Under the pieces are notes generated by a model. It did no database searches and was not told where the DNA came from. It worked only from the letters and a program-made list of their open reading frames with translations. From Euphorbia lathyris (lineage: Eukaryota > Streptophyta > Magnoliopsida > Malpighiales > Euphorbiaceae): a stretch of 64,000 nt of DNA. Position numbers and translations under genes: made by a program. The stretch lies in NCBI RefSeq assembly GCF_963576675.1, contig NC_088916.1, positions 77,021,501 through 77,085,500 on the forward strand. The letters run 5' to 3'. Position 1 is the stretch's first letter, and each line of letters opens with the position of its first letter. This document shows positions 32,530 to 43,837 of this stretch, piece by piece.

Positions 32530-35500
32530 GTTGCCTAAGCTGGAACTGTCGTGGCCTGGGAAACCACCGGGCAGTTCGCTCCCTAAAGGAGCTTGTTTCT
32601 TCCCAAAGACCCAGTATTGTATTTTTAATAGAAACATTGGTGGAGGATCAGAAGGTAAATTTAATAAAACAACAGTTGAAGTTTGAGGGAGCATTCCCTG
32701 TGTGTAGAAGAGGTCGTAGTGGTGGTTTAGCATTGTTATGGAAGGCAGGAACACAGGTGGAGCTCAAAAGTTTTTCGGACCACCATATTGAGGCGATTAT
32801 TACTGACTCGACTCAAGGAGACTGGAGATTAGTAGGCTTCTATGGTTTCGCTGACCGTAGTAGACATGGAGAGTCGTGGGAGTTACTGAGGAGATTGGCT
32901 AGAGATGATTCCATGCCATGGATAGTGATGGGAGATTTCAATTGCATCTTAAACAATACGGAAAAGGATGGGGGCGCTAGCTACCCCTATCTTTTAATGC
33001 AGGAATTTGTCAGAGTAATTGAGGATTGTGGTTTGTGTGAGCTGGAACTGAATGGTGATCCGTTTACCTGGGAAAGAGGTAGGGGTACTGAGATGTGGGT
33101 GAGAGAAAAGCTTGATAGATGTTTTGCGTCACCAAATTGGCTGAATAGGTTTGCTGATTACAATCTCAAATCTTGCATGACAGGGTATTCAGATCATCTT
33201 CCCCTTTCTCTTCAATTGAAGAGGGAGAGGAGAGAAGGAAGAGGAAACAAATTCTTTTTTGAGGAATCCTGGCTTAAAGAGCAGGAATTTCAGAATTTGG
33301 TCAGAAGGCACTGGAGGGGGCAGGGAGGTAGACAAATTCAAGATAAATTGGAGTCGTGTGTTCAAAAAATGGCAGAATGGGGGAAAGATTTTAACACACG
33401 TTTTAAAAGCCAGATCAGAAAGTGGAGGACCCAAATGGAAAGATTACATGGAAGCAGTGATAGGGAAGCTATTGCCTCCTATTTCCTTGCCAAGAGAAAA
33501 CTTAATGATACCCTGGAAGCGAAGGAAAGTTACTGGAAACAAAGGGCTAAGGTTTATTGGTTGACTGAGGGGGACAGAAATACACAGTTCTTCCATGCAA
33601 GTGTCAAAGCAAGAAGACAACAGAACCAGATTGCCACACTAGTTGATGAGAATGGGGTTGTGATTGAAAGTCAGGCTGAATTGAAGGAACTTGCGCAAAG
33701 ATATTTCCAGAATGTCTTCTCTGCTTCGAATCTGCCAAGGGTAAATACGGTCCAGGTGGTTGACACACTTATCGATTCCCCTACAAATGAGCTTCTTATT
33801 GCCCCTTTTGAACAGGAGGAGTTTAAACAGGCCCTGTTTTCAATGAGTCCCAACAAGTCCCCTGGCCCTGACGGACTTAACCCTGGTTTTTATCAAGCCT
33901 TTTGGGATACATTGGGAGCTGATGTAGGAGAAGCCTGTGCAAAATGGCTTCAAGAGGGTGAATTTCCTATTGGGGTTAATAATACTAATATTGCCCTTAT
34001 ACCCAAGATTGATAACCCTCAAATGCTAAAGGATTTTCGCCCTATCTCCTTATGCAATGTCATATATAAAATAATTGCCAAGGCCTTGGCCAATCGATTA
34101 AAAAAGATCCTCCCTCAAATCATTGGCGAAACACAATCTGCTTTTGTTCCAGGCAGGTCTATCACTGACAATGTGCAGGTGGCTTTTGACAGCATACACT
34201 TTATGAAGAGACTGAACAGAGGAAGGAACGGACAGGTTGCTTTAAAAATTGACATCAGCAAGGCCTATGACAGAGTTGACTGGGACTTTCTGAAAGCAGT
34301 TATGATTCGGATGGGTTTTCACGAGACCTGGATCGGTTGGATGATGTTATGTATCACAACGGTAAAGTATAGAGTGGCAGTGAATGGAGAATGCTCTGAT
34401 CAAGTAACACCTGGAAGAGGTCTGACACAGGGTGACCCTCTTTCTCCCTATCTTTTTATCCTTTGTGCTGAAGTCCTATCTAAACTAATAAGGAAAGCTG
34501 AAGATGACGGGCTTATCTCTGGTTGTAGGATTTGCAGTAGGGCACCGGCTGTTACACATCTTTTTTTTTTGCAGACGACAGTTTCCTGTTTTTTGGGGCA
34601 AATACGGATGAGGCTAGGAAGGTAATGGAGATATTGTCTGATTATGAAGTTGCTTCAGGGCAAGCAGTGAACTTAACTAAATCGGGGATCTTCTTCAGTT
34701 CAAATGTATCAGAGGAAATGAGAACTGAGATAAAAACAATACTGGGGGTGAGCTCACCGCTTGATACTGGGCAGTATCTGGGATTACCTTCCCTTATTGG
34801 TCGCTCGAAACGTCGAATTTTCACTTTCTTGGTTGACAGATTGCGCAAGAAATTTGGTGCGTGGGGTCTAAAATTCCTCTCCCAGGCTGGGAAAGAAGTG
34901 CTTCTCAAGTCAGTGGCCCAGGCTTTACCAACCTTTTGTATGAGTACGTTTCTTTTACCCTTATCTATCTGTGATGATCTGCAAAAATTAATGAATTCCT
35001 TTTGGTGGGGCTGGAAACCTGAGGGGAGGAAAAACATTCACTGGTTTGATTGGGGTAAACTATGCATGCCAAAAGATTCAGGGGGGTTGGGTTTTAAGGA
35101 TTTACATGTGTTTAATTTGGCAATGCTAGGTAAATAGGGATGGAAATTGCTAAAATTCCCAAATACCATAGTAAGTAGAATGTTCAAAGCTAAATATTTT
35201 CCTAGGGATGACTTACTTTCCTCTAAATTAGGCAATAACCCTAGTATGGTTTGAAGGAGTATATGGGAGGGTCTTAGCATATTGAAAAAAGGGATTAGAT
35301 GGAGGGTGGAGAATGGTAGATCAATTAGGGCTTGGGAGGATGCTTGGGTACCTAATTTAGAGAACTTTTGCATAAATTCCTTTTTAGTCCCTGGATTGGA
35401 AAACTTGATAGTTGCTGACCTGTTACGGGAGGATAGGAGAGGGTGGGATATGGAGAGATTGAATGGGTGCTTCAGTGAAATTGAAGTGCAAGCCATTAGT

Positions 35501-36675
35501 GATATCATTTTGCCATACAATGTTGGGGAAGATGTGAGAATCTGGCATTGGTCAAAGGATGGACATTATAATGTGCACTCAGGCTACCTTGTCGGCATGT
35601 GTAGGGGTGATGGTAATAGGGATCGGGAGGGTTGGAAGAAGCTGTGGAGGTTGAAGATTCCACCTAAGCTGAAACAGTTTATCTGGCGCATTTGTTCAAA
35701 ATGTATTCCAACTAGAGCTCGGTTGGCTCAGAGAAGAGTTCCTATTACAACAGAATGCCCTGTCTGTGTGGAACAAGAGGAGACGGATAACCATTTATTT
35801 ACTGAGTGTTGTTTTGCAGGTGACATTTGGCGTATCGCAGGAGTCCCTTCTCCGACTTTGGGCAATTTGAATCTATCTGAGTGGCTCCTGCAAGAAGTAT
35901 GCGGCTCAAACCAGGCGAAAATTCTCAGAATATGCTGTGCTCTGAAAGCAATTTGGGATCATAGAAACAGAGTCCTTTGGCACATGAGGTGGTGGCCAGC
36001 GGATACCAGTTGGCAGACCAGCTTGGAGGCGGTTCAAGACTGGACAGCATACCAACAACGAGTGGCTCCCAGACAACCACAAGCGGCATCGCCACATTCC
36101 AGAGAGGGGCAGATTCACCACGGTATCAACAACGCACAAGTGTCGACTAACAGGGCCATGAGACAACCGGTCCCGATTCAGAAATGGAGGCCACCCAAAG
36201 CAGGCGCTGTCAAATGCAACATTGATGGGGCAATATTCAAAGAATTGAAAAGCAGCGGCATGGGCGCGGTAATCAGAGACGAAAAGGGATCCTTCTTACT
36301 CTACAGCAGCAGCTTTATCCCAGGTACCAAAGAACCTAGCATCATTGAAGCTCTTGCTATTCGTACGAGCTTGATATGGCTTGTTAATTTGGGTTATACA
36401 TGTGTTGAGTTCGAGTCTGATGTCAAACTTGTCGTCGATGCTATCCTAGATGGGAAACATGATATATCTGAGTTCGAATGATTATACAGGACTGTCGATT
36501 GTTGTTAGGATCCAACCCACAATTTAAATTAGCTTTTATTCCTCGTTTAGCGAACAGTGCAGCTCATTTGGTAGCTAGGCTTGCCTGTTCCAATGCTAGC
36601 GATTTCGTTTCAACTGATGTGTCAGAATGGCTCATGAACACTATTGTTATGGACGGGAGTCCTTCATCTATTTAA
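32526..36675 (+). pseudogene. LINE ORF2: endonuclease, reverse transcriptase, RNase H
   Basis: Starts MSCLSWNCRGLGN, the AP-endonuclease opening; further endonuclease motifs are VMGDFNCIL and GYSDHLPL. RT motifs: NKSPGPDGLNPGFYQ, ISLCNVIYKIIAK, AFVPGRSITDN, LKIDISKAYDRVDWDFL, GLTQGDPLSPYLF. A run of ten T at 34561-34570 shifts the frame just before the catalytic FADD; the frame resumes from about 34570 in another phase. TAG at 35135-35137 and a TGA near 35252 follow in the same frame. Then come the zinc-binding RVT linker (CPVCVEQEETDNHLF) and RNase H (KCNIDGAIFKE, FESDVKLVVDAI), with a last frameshift near 36478. Length and order match plant L1. Confidence 0.85.
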
Positions 36676-36991
36676 TTGCTTCTTTTCTTGTTCAAAAAAA
36701 AAACTAATTAATTAAATTATGATACATATACATACTCCACAAATTGATTTAGACAAATTAGTGTTAAACTAACTATGAATTAACAAAGTACATATATATG
36801 TGTAAATGAATGAAAAAAGGTGGGCTTGGGGATACTTACCTGGTCTGGTCCATGACGAAATGGGCTTCAAAATCCCATGGGTCCATTTAAGTGATAATAC
36901 AAGGTTTGGGATTTATGGTTTCTCATTTGTTCAGCCGCCTAACTCTTTTCTCTCCCCATTGCAATTTCTGTCGATCTCCTCCTTGAACTCC

Positions 36992-37156
36992 ATGGATTCT
37001 GGGCTCCTTACTTCGATTTCGTTCATGCTTGTTCTTTCTTTGGCTCACCTAGTCGTTTTCTATAGCTTCTCGTTCTTATTCGGACCTTTGGGAGATCCCG
37101 TCGGACTGATTCCGGCGACAGCGGCGGCGATCTCCGCCTCCGATGAAGAAATTTAG
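36992..37156 (+). CDS. Hypothetical 54-residue membrane-type peptide within solo-LTR-like region
   Basis: ATG at 36992, preceded by a pyrimidine-rich leader and followed by a possible donor (gcaag/gtaagt near 37199). The product has one clear hydrophobic helix (SISFMLVLSLAHLVVFYSF), then an Ala-rich acidic end (ATAAAISASDEEI). I do not recognise it. An upstream in-frame extension to 36806 is less protein-like. It could be a captured host exon or chance. Confidence 0.25.
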   Translation: MDSGLLTSISFMLVLSLAHLVVFYSFSFLFGPLGDPVGLIPATAAAISASDEEI

Positions 37157-37159
37157 TAG

Positions 37160-39030
37160 CCTGAGGAGGTCCGGTCCACTCCTAACTCGACATGCAAGGT
37201 AAGTTCATAGTTTGTAGCCATCTATCTCTCCGTTTCACTGATATCGGCTTCTCTTCAGTTCTTTTTGCAATTTTTATCCCGTATGGCTTGGTTTGAAATG
37301 CTTGTTTCGTTTGCTGGGATGGAGATGGGTATTTTACCGGGATTATTTGGCTTTACTGTGTTTATTCGGTTTCGTGGTTTCTCAATCCCGTTCTGATCTA
37401 TGTTTCTTATTGGTCTCTTGGTTTTGTGTGGGAGGAGAGTCCTTTGAGACTCTCAAACGGGTTTTGTGAACGCAACCAGAGCCATTATAGGCTCTGGAGG
37501 GTGTTCCGAACCTCAATCGATTCGTTCGGTAATGAATTTGGGTTTCGGTTCTTGCTCGGTGTGTTTGTGCGATAAAATATGAAAAGAGAAGAAGCAGTAA
37601 TATAATAGTAATGTATGTATATGTATACGAATAAATTGAAAACGTATTAACCTTGCACTTTTGATTGATGATATGGTATTACAATGTGGAGGAAAGAAGA
37701 ACTTCTTCCTCTTTCTTTTGCATTCTTCTGTGTTACAGTGAAACTATCCCATTACAGTGATCATAATTTCAATCTTTTCCCCCATTACAGTCATGAACCT
37801 CTCCTATTTATACCGTGAATTATTGAGTTTCATCATTTTTTCCTATTTACTACTATACCCTTGAGGGTTGTTTTGTCAATCTGCTTGCCCTTTTTTCACT
37901 GGTCTCGATACCTGCTGAATGAGATCATCTTTGTTGAATTATTGATCTTTTTGGCAAAAATGCCATTTGGTCCCTGTAATTGTGATTTTTTACAGACTGA
38001 GGCTATATTTGACCCGAATTTGATGTGGACCGGGCTGAATTTGAATTATTTCTTACCCGAGCAGACTCCGTTGGACTTGTACGGACAAAATCCCGAGCTT
38101 TGGAATTTATTAGACTTGAACTGATAGTTAACCCGTGCTTTGGAATCGGACTTGAATTGACAATTACCCGTGCTTTGGATTTTGTTGGTCTCGTACGAAT
38201 AATTCTCCGAACTTCCGATTTGTTGGACTTGTACCGCAACGAGACAACCCAGTCATTTGAATATGATTTGATCACTTTTTTAGAATATTCTTGAATCGAG
38301 TGTGCATTTTGATCTTGCTTTTCGGGGATAGCGGGAATTTTTGGGTATCTCAGACATTGGCGAGCGGGTCTTTGGATCCGTCAAAATTACTGTAAAAAAC
38401 AAAAATAATAAGAGAAATATTTATATTAATAATTCAATATTTATTTATTACCGAAAATTCCATTTTTTAAGCGTTCAATTGTCGTTAATTTGTTAACTTC
38501 TCAATTTTTGAATCCATTTGTCATAATTCGTTATTTAGAAATCAACCATATTCTAAACGTTTAATTATAATATAAATCGTAACCAAAGTCAATATTAACT
38601 TTAACTTTAATATACGATGTTACATCATAATTCGCAATTCAGACTATAGGCACTTCTAAATATAGTTTACGACAAATAAATAAGCATTGAAATGTTAATT
38701 CGATTGATTGACATCCGAACTTTAATTAATAAATTATAACTCGAATTCAAGCAAATTCAATTTTATTCACAATACGAGGAACGTATCTCGAATAAAATTC
38801 ATAATAGGTTAAAATTATACCTTAATTCTATTAAGTCGCATTTTGAATATAATTCGATTTTACCGATTTATACCGAAATATGACAAATTAGCCTTAATAG
38901 CACAAATTTTACCCAATAAATTATTTTCGAGATAATACCATATATTCTGGATAATTCATGAATTGTTCAAATTTTGAGTGAAATTTATTTAAAACTTTAA
39001 AAATTGGTCCGGACAAAAATTGGTATCTAC
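37160..39030. other. Rest of solo-LTR-like region, no gene supported
   Basis: AT-rich. Around 38085-38180 the words cccg(a/t)gctttgga recur three times in a loose repeat. ORFs at 37861-38294 on both strands derive from these repeats and show no family motif. Confidence 0.4.
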
Positions 39031-39284
39031 ATTTGAAATTATTAAAGGTTAGAGTAGTCTAAAAATTTGGTGGATCTCAATTATTTGTATAAAAATGGTC
39101 GTTGAGCGGTCACTTACTGGTAAAAAATACTTGATTGTATGGTTGCCATTATTTGAGATATATTTTTGGGACAAAATGTAATCCAGATACCAAAATATGA
39201 ACTATGATATAGTTAAGGTATTATTGGTATAATTTACTTTATAATAAAATAATATGTCAATTATAGCTGAAAGGTATATTAATA

Positions 39285-41206
39285 CTACAACAACAACAAC
39301 AAAGCCTTAGTCCCGAAATGATTCGGGGTCGGCTAACATGAACCATCATATAAAACCGTGAAAATCAAGTCGTGTCAGCGACACAGATTCGCTCCCTCCA
39401 CTCCGTCCTATCCACTACCATATTTTCCTCAATTCCCAATAAACTCATATCACTCTCGATCACCCTCCTCCAAGTTTGCTTAGGTCTTCCCCTACCCCTC
39501 ACCACTACATCCCTTTGCCACTCTTCGGTTCTCCTAACCGGCGCATCAAGCGCTCTACGTCTCACATGGCCAAACCACCTTAGTCGGTTTTCTCTCATTT
39601 TATTCTCAATAGATGTGACCTCTACTTTTGTCCTAATTATTTCATTACGCACCCGGTCCTTTCTCGTGTGACCACACATCCATCTCAACATACGCATCTC
39701 CGCCACCGACATCTTATGGATGTGGCAGTGTTTCACTGCCCAACACTCCGTACCATATAACAATGCTGGTCTAATTGCCGTCCGGTAGAATTTTCCCTTC
39801 AATCTATTAGGCATGCCGGGATCACAAAGGAAACCCGTAGCACTCTTCCACTTCGACCAACCAGCTTTAATCCTATGAGCAACATCTCCATCTACTTCTC
39901 CATCCGTTTGGATAATAGATCCTAAATACCGGAAGCAATCCGAGGCCTGAACAACTCTCCCATCTAGGATGATTGTCCCTGCCTCCCTACTCCTACGGCC
40001 GCTAAACTTACACTCCAAATATTTTGTCTTACTTCGACTCAACTTAAAGCCTCTAGATTCTAGAGTTTGCCTCCATAGTTCCAACTTCATCTCCACTCCT
40101 TCTTTCGTCTCCTCAACCAACACAATATCATCTGCAAACAGCATGCACCATGGTATACCATCTTGAAGTGAACTTGTTAGTTCATCCATAACGATGGCAA
40201 AAAGAAATGGGCTTAGTGCGGAACCTTGATGCACTCCAATCGTAATAGGAAACTCTTCAGTCTTCCCAACACTAGTACGTACACTCGTGCATACTCCCTC
40301 ATACATGTCCTTTATGATGTCAATATATTTCCGCGAAATGCCTTTCCTTATCAAGGCCCACCAAAGTACTTCCCTTGGTACCTTATCATATGCTTTCTCC
40401 AAGTCAATGAAAACCATATGCAAGTCTTTCTTCTTATTTCGATAGTGCTCCATTAATTGTCTCATTAGATGGATGGCTTCCATAGTTGATCTTCCCGGCA
40501 TAAAGCCAAACTGGTTTTCCGAGATCTTCACCGTCCTCCTTAGCCTTTGTTCAATCACTCGCTCCCAAAGTTTCATAGTGTGACTCATTAATTTGATTCC
40601 CCGATAGTTGGCACAATCTTGGACATCGCCTTTGTTCTTATACAAAGGGATTAAGGTACTTTTCCTCCATTCTGATGGCATCTTATTGTTCCTCCAAATT
40701 TTGTTGAAGAACGTCGTCAACCATTCGATTCCTCTTTCTCCCAAACATCTCCAAATCTCAATAGGGATGCCATCAGGTCCTACTGCTTTCTTCAACTTCA
40801 TCTTACTTAATGCCATTTTGACTTCACCCTTTTGAATTCTCCGCAGGCATTCATGATTTATCATATCGTGATGGATACTTATATCTCCAACATCTTGTTG
40901 GCGATCTCCATTAAATAAGTCATCAAAATAGGACCTCCATCGTTCCTTGATATCCTTATCTCCAACTAGGACTTTCTGGTCCACATCCTTCACACATTTA
41001 ACTTTTTCGAGATCTCGCGTCTTCCTATCTCTCATCCGAGCAATTCTATATATGTCTCTTTCCCCTTCTTTCGTATCCAATCTTGTATACAGATCCCGAT
41101 TCACCTTTGCTCTAGCATCTCGTATGACCTTCTTTACTTCCCTTTTAGCCTCTTTGTATTTTTCGTAGTTCTCGTCACTCCTACATTTCCCCAATAGTTT
41201 ATAGGA
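39285..41206 (-). mobile_element. RTE-clade LINE, 5'-truncated, with open RT frame
   Basis: The minus-strand frame 41194-39365 is open for 609 residues. It covers the RT domain ([84 protein letters not shown]) and the C-terminal region; the endonuclease domain is missing. The 3' end is a (TTG)n tail (plus strand caacaacaac). Flanks ctgaaaggtatattaata at 39267-39284 and 41207-41224 are identical 18-bp duplications, so this truncated copy was inserted as such. An almost identical fragment lies at 26903-27795. Confidence 0.9.
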
Positions 41207-42077
41207 CTGAAAGGTATATTAATAAATAATAATAATTTTTTTGGAAAGCAAATTGCATGAATGAGCCTCCTCGGGCAAGAAGTTAAGAAGTTAATAATAA
41301 AGGCAAAATAAAACTCGGTAAAAAATTAAAAAAACATGGGACAAGGAGAAGAGTAGGAACACCGAGCCAACGCATGAGCAAACCCGTTCTCTTGCCGCCT
41401 AACATTATGGACTGAGAATAAGTCTATACGGAGAAGGAGAGAATGACAACGACTAATAATATCCTCAAATTCCGATTGATCCTCTACCGTTGAATTGATG
41501 CCACCGACAACAAGCTAGGCATCTGATTCGCAAATCACCAGAGTGTAGCCAAGATGTGAGAACCTACCCATTGGATGGTAGCAAGCAAGGCAAGCACTTC
41601 ACCCATATGATACATTGGACAACGTACAGATAGGAGGACAAGATCAATCCACTTATCATCAAAACCCAACTTGCAAATCATTGGTCTAAGGAAGTCTCAC
41701 TCAATCGTGTCATAAGCTTTATCCATATCCAATTTAAGTGAAGTAAAATTAATTTTACCTTAAGTCTTTCTATTGATATAATGATTGACCTCAAAATCCA
41801 AAATCACATTATCAAACATAAGTCGGCCTGGAATAAAAACACTAAGATGGATAAATAATTAGCTTAGGAACCTATTTCAATCGGTTAGCTATCGATCGAT
41901 TTGGATATATTTTGTAAATAACACTACACAAAGCAATAGAGTGAAGATCATTAAGTAATTGATGTTTTGGTTTTTTAGGATAAGAATCAAATTGGTGTCA
42001 TGTATAGCATCAGCCAAACTGCCTGAATTCAACCACTCCAGATAAGCTAAAGTTACCTCAGTTTCCACGACATCCTA

Positions 42078-43837
42078 TGTCACGTCCGTGTCTAAATTTC
42101 TAGAATTTATACATTGATAGTAATATATATTATAATTATTAGGTGTGTGATTTTTATTTGGTGTTACGGGAAAAATTTGGAGTTTATTTGATGATTTTAG
42201 GTATAAATTAAAAGTTTAGAATAATTTTTAAAAGATTATAAAAAGATGGAGGATCAAACGTGATATTTGCCAAACTTTTCTCAAATATTCCAGATGATAT
42301 GCGATCATCATCATCATCATCATCGATATCTATTATCTTTTCTTTTTCTTTTCAATTCCTTTTTAAAATTTATCAATTTTCTCTGAACCATTTCTCCACC
42401 GTTTCTTTGATTTACGGAGAATCGACCGTCCGAATCATTTGAAATTGGAACCATAGCATCCTTATGCATAGATCTAAGTCCTAACCGAAGAGTTTTTGAG
42501 TTTCGGCAGTGTTTGGAGGGAAATGTCTTAGACAGAGTTTAGAGACGAATTGAACGGTGTTGTGGTCTTTAATTAGTAGCCAAGGTAAGTAACTATCAAC
42601 TATATTTTGAGTTTTATGTATATGGATATATATATAATCAAAGAATTTTCAGAAAGTGATATTTTAAGGTTATGCAGGAATTTTAGTAAATCGGGGTTTT
42701 TCACGATTTTGCTTTTTATTGTGAAATTATGGTTCAAATGAAGCTATTGATTATGCTTCTATGTGAATTTCAGATTTTACTTGATTATGTTGATTTAAGG
42801 CTTAATTTGGTTGATTTACATATATACATATATGTTTTTGGTTTCAATGTATATATATATTGAACAAAATGAATTTGATGGTTTCTTACGAATTGCTTTT
42901 GGATTGAGAAATCTGTTGTAGTTATTATTGTTATTATTTTGGATTGAAGTCCAAATATGATTTTTATGATACAAAAGGGCTAATTGAAGCCAAATGATTT
43001 TTGGTTATCAAATAGTTTGGAATTTGATTGTGAAAGGATATTTGAGCACGTTATGATTTTATGATTTTATATCCATCGAGAGTTATCCGGATCGGTGGTT
43101 CCATATTTGAAGACCATGTTCAGTGAGGGACATGGCATGTGTACACAGTCTGAAAGACCTATTGGGTATGACAAAGAAGTGTTGGGTAAGACCATATGGG
43201 ATAGGCAATGTTAAGAGACGTCTCGATTATATATGTGGTTATGGATTGATACTTAAGGGGAGAAACTCGAGGATGGATATAATGTTTTAAGTTCATTTGG
43301 ATTACGTTTTCGGTTATAATTGATTTTGATATAAGGTTTTACGTCTGTTTAAATACGAGTTGGTTTGATAAAACACTTATTTGATTACAATATTTTATAA
43401 GGTTTTGAACTCAAGAATGGATACAAGAGTATATATTTTTATGGTTTTGGTTTACTACTTTGACTATATTATATGAACTTTGGTTTTGAGTATCGTTTAT
43501 AAGGTTTTGATTAAATCCCTTCCTAAATGTATATATGTAGCTATGTTAAGTAAAGTTGGTTTTTATGGCTGATAGTTTCTTACTGAGATTTTTGTCTCAC
43601 GTTTTTAAATGTTTTAATGTTTTTAGGTGATAAAGTACAGGATATAGAGAAGGTTACCGATCGATTAGGCGAGGTTTGGAAGTTGGCTGCTTATTATTAG
43701 AATTATGGTTAGAACTTTGGTATTTCAAGTGTATGATATTATGGTATTTGGATAAATTGGACACTCCTAAGTATTGATTATTATCTTTCTATTTCACGCC
43801 CGATGCCGATTGAGGTCATTTAGGGTCGGGTGTGACA
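42078..43837 (+). repeat. 5' LTR of LARD-like element
   Basis: 1760 bp with a 6-base terminal inversion (TGTCAC/GTGACA). It contains an ATC run at 42307-42324 that is shorter in the other LTR. Otherwise the two LTRs are nearly identical by eye, with scattered substitutions. Confidence 0.85.

Larger units (their letters stand above)
30780..36701 (+). mobile_element. L1-type LINE, nearly full length
   Basis: A 5.9-kb element with 5' UTR, ORF1, ORF2 and a terminal A-run (36694-36703). The flanks aactaattaattaaat at 30764-30779 and 36702-36717 are identical 16-bp duplications, so both ends are genuine. ORF1 and ORF2 overlap by ATGA. ORF2 has one T-run frameshift at the catalytic site, two nonsense codons and one late frameshift, so the copy is dead but young-looking. 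Confidence 0.9.
29789..39031 (-). mobile_element. Solo-LTR-like retrotransposon insertion (3.3 kb without nested LINE)
   Basis: On the minus strand it starts TGTAGATACCAATTTTTG and ends GGGTGCGACA. Both sides carry TTTGA (plus strand 29784-29788 and 39032-39036), a perfect 5-bp duplication. The end sequences resemble the start and end of long gypsy LTRs, and no second LTR is seen, so a solo LTR of about 3.3 kb is the simplest reading; a short non-autonomous element is possible. It holds a 45-bp tandem repeat (30151-30376) and is split by an L1 LINE. Confidence 0.65.
29441..39238. mobile_element. TIR (MITE-like) element, host of two nested insertions
   Basis: The left end agtaaattatataaatgg and the reverse of the right end (agtaaattataccaataat) are inverted repeats. 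The similarity continues inward (ataatggtaac / ataatggcaac; gaccatttttt / gaccattttta). Once the solo-LTR-like insertion is removed, the element is about 550 bp. Flanks are ataata-rich, so the target duplication is not decisive. Confidence 0.5.
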
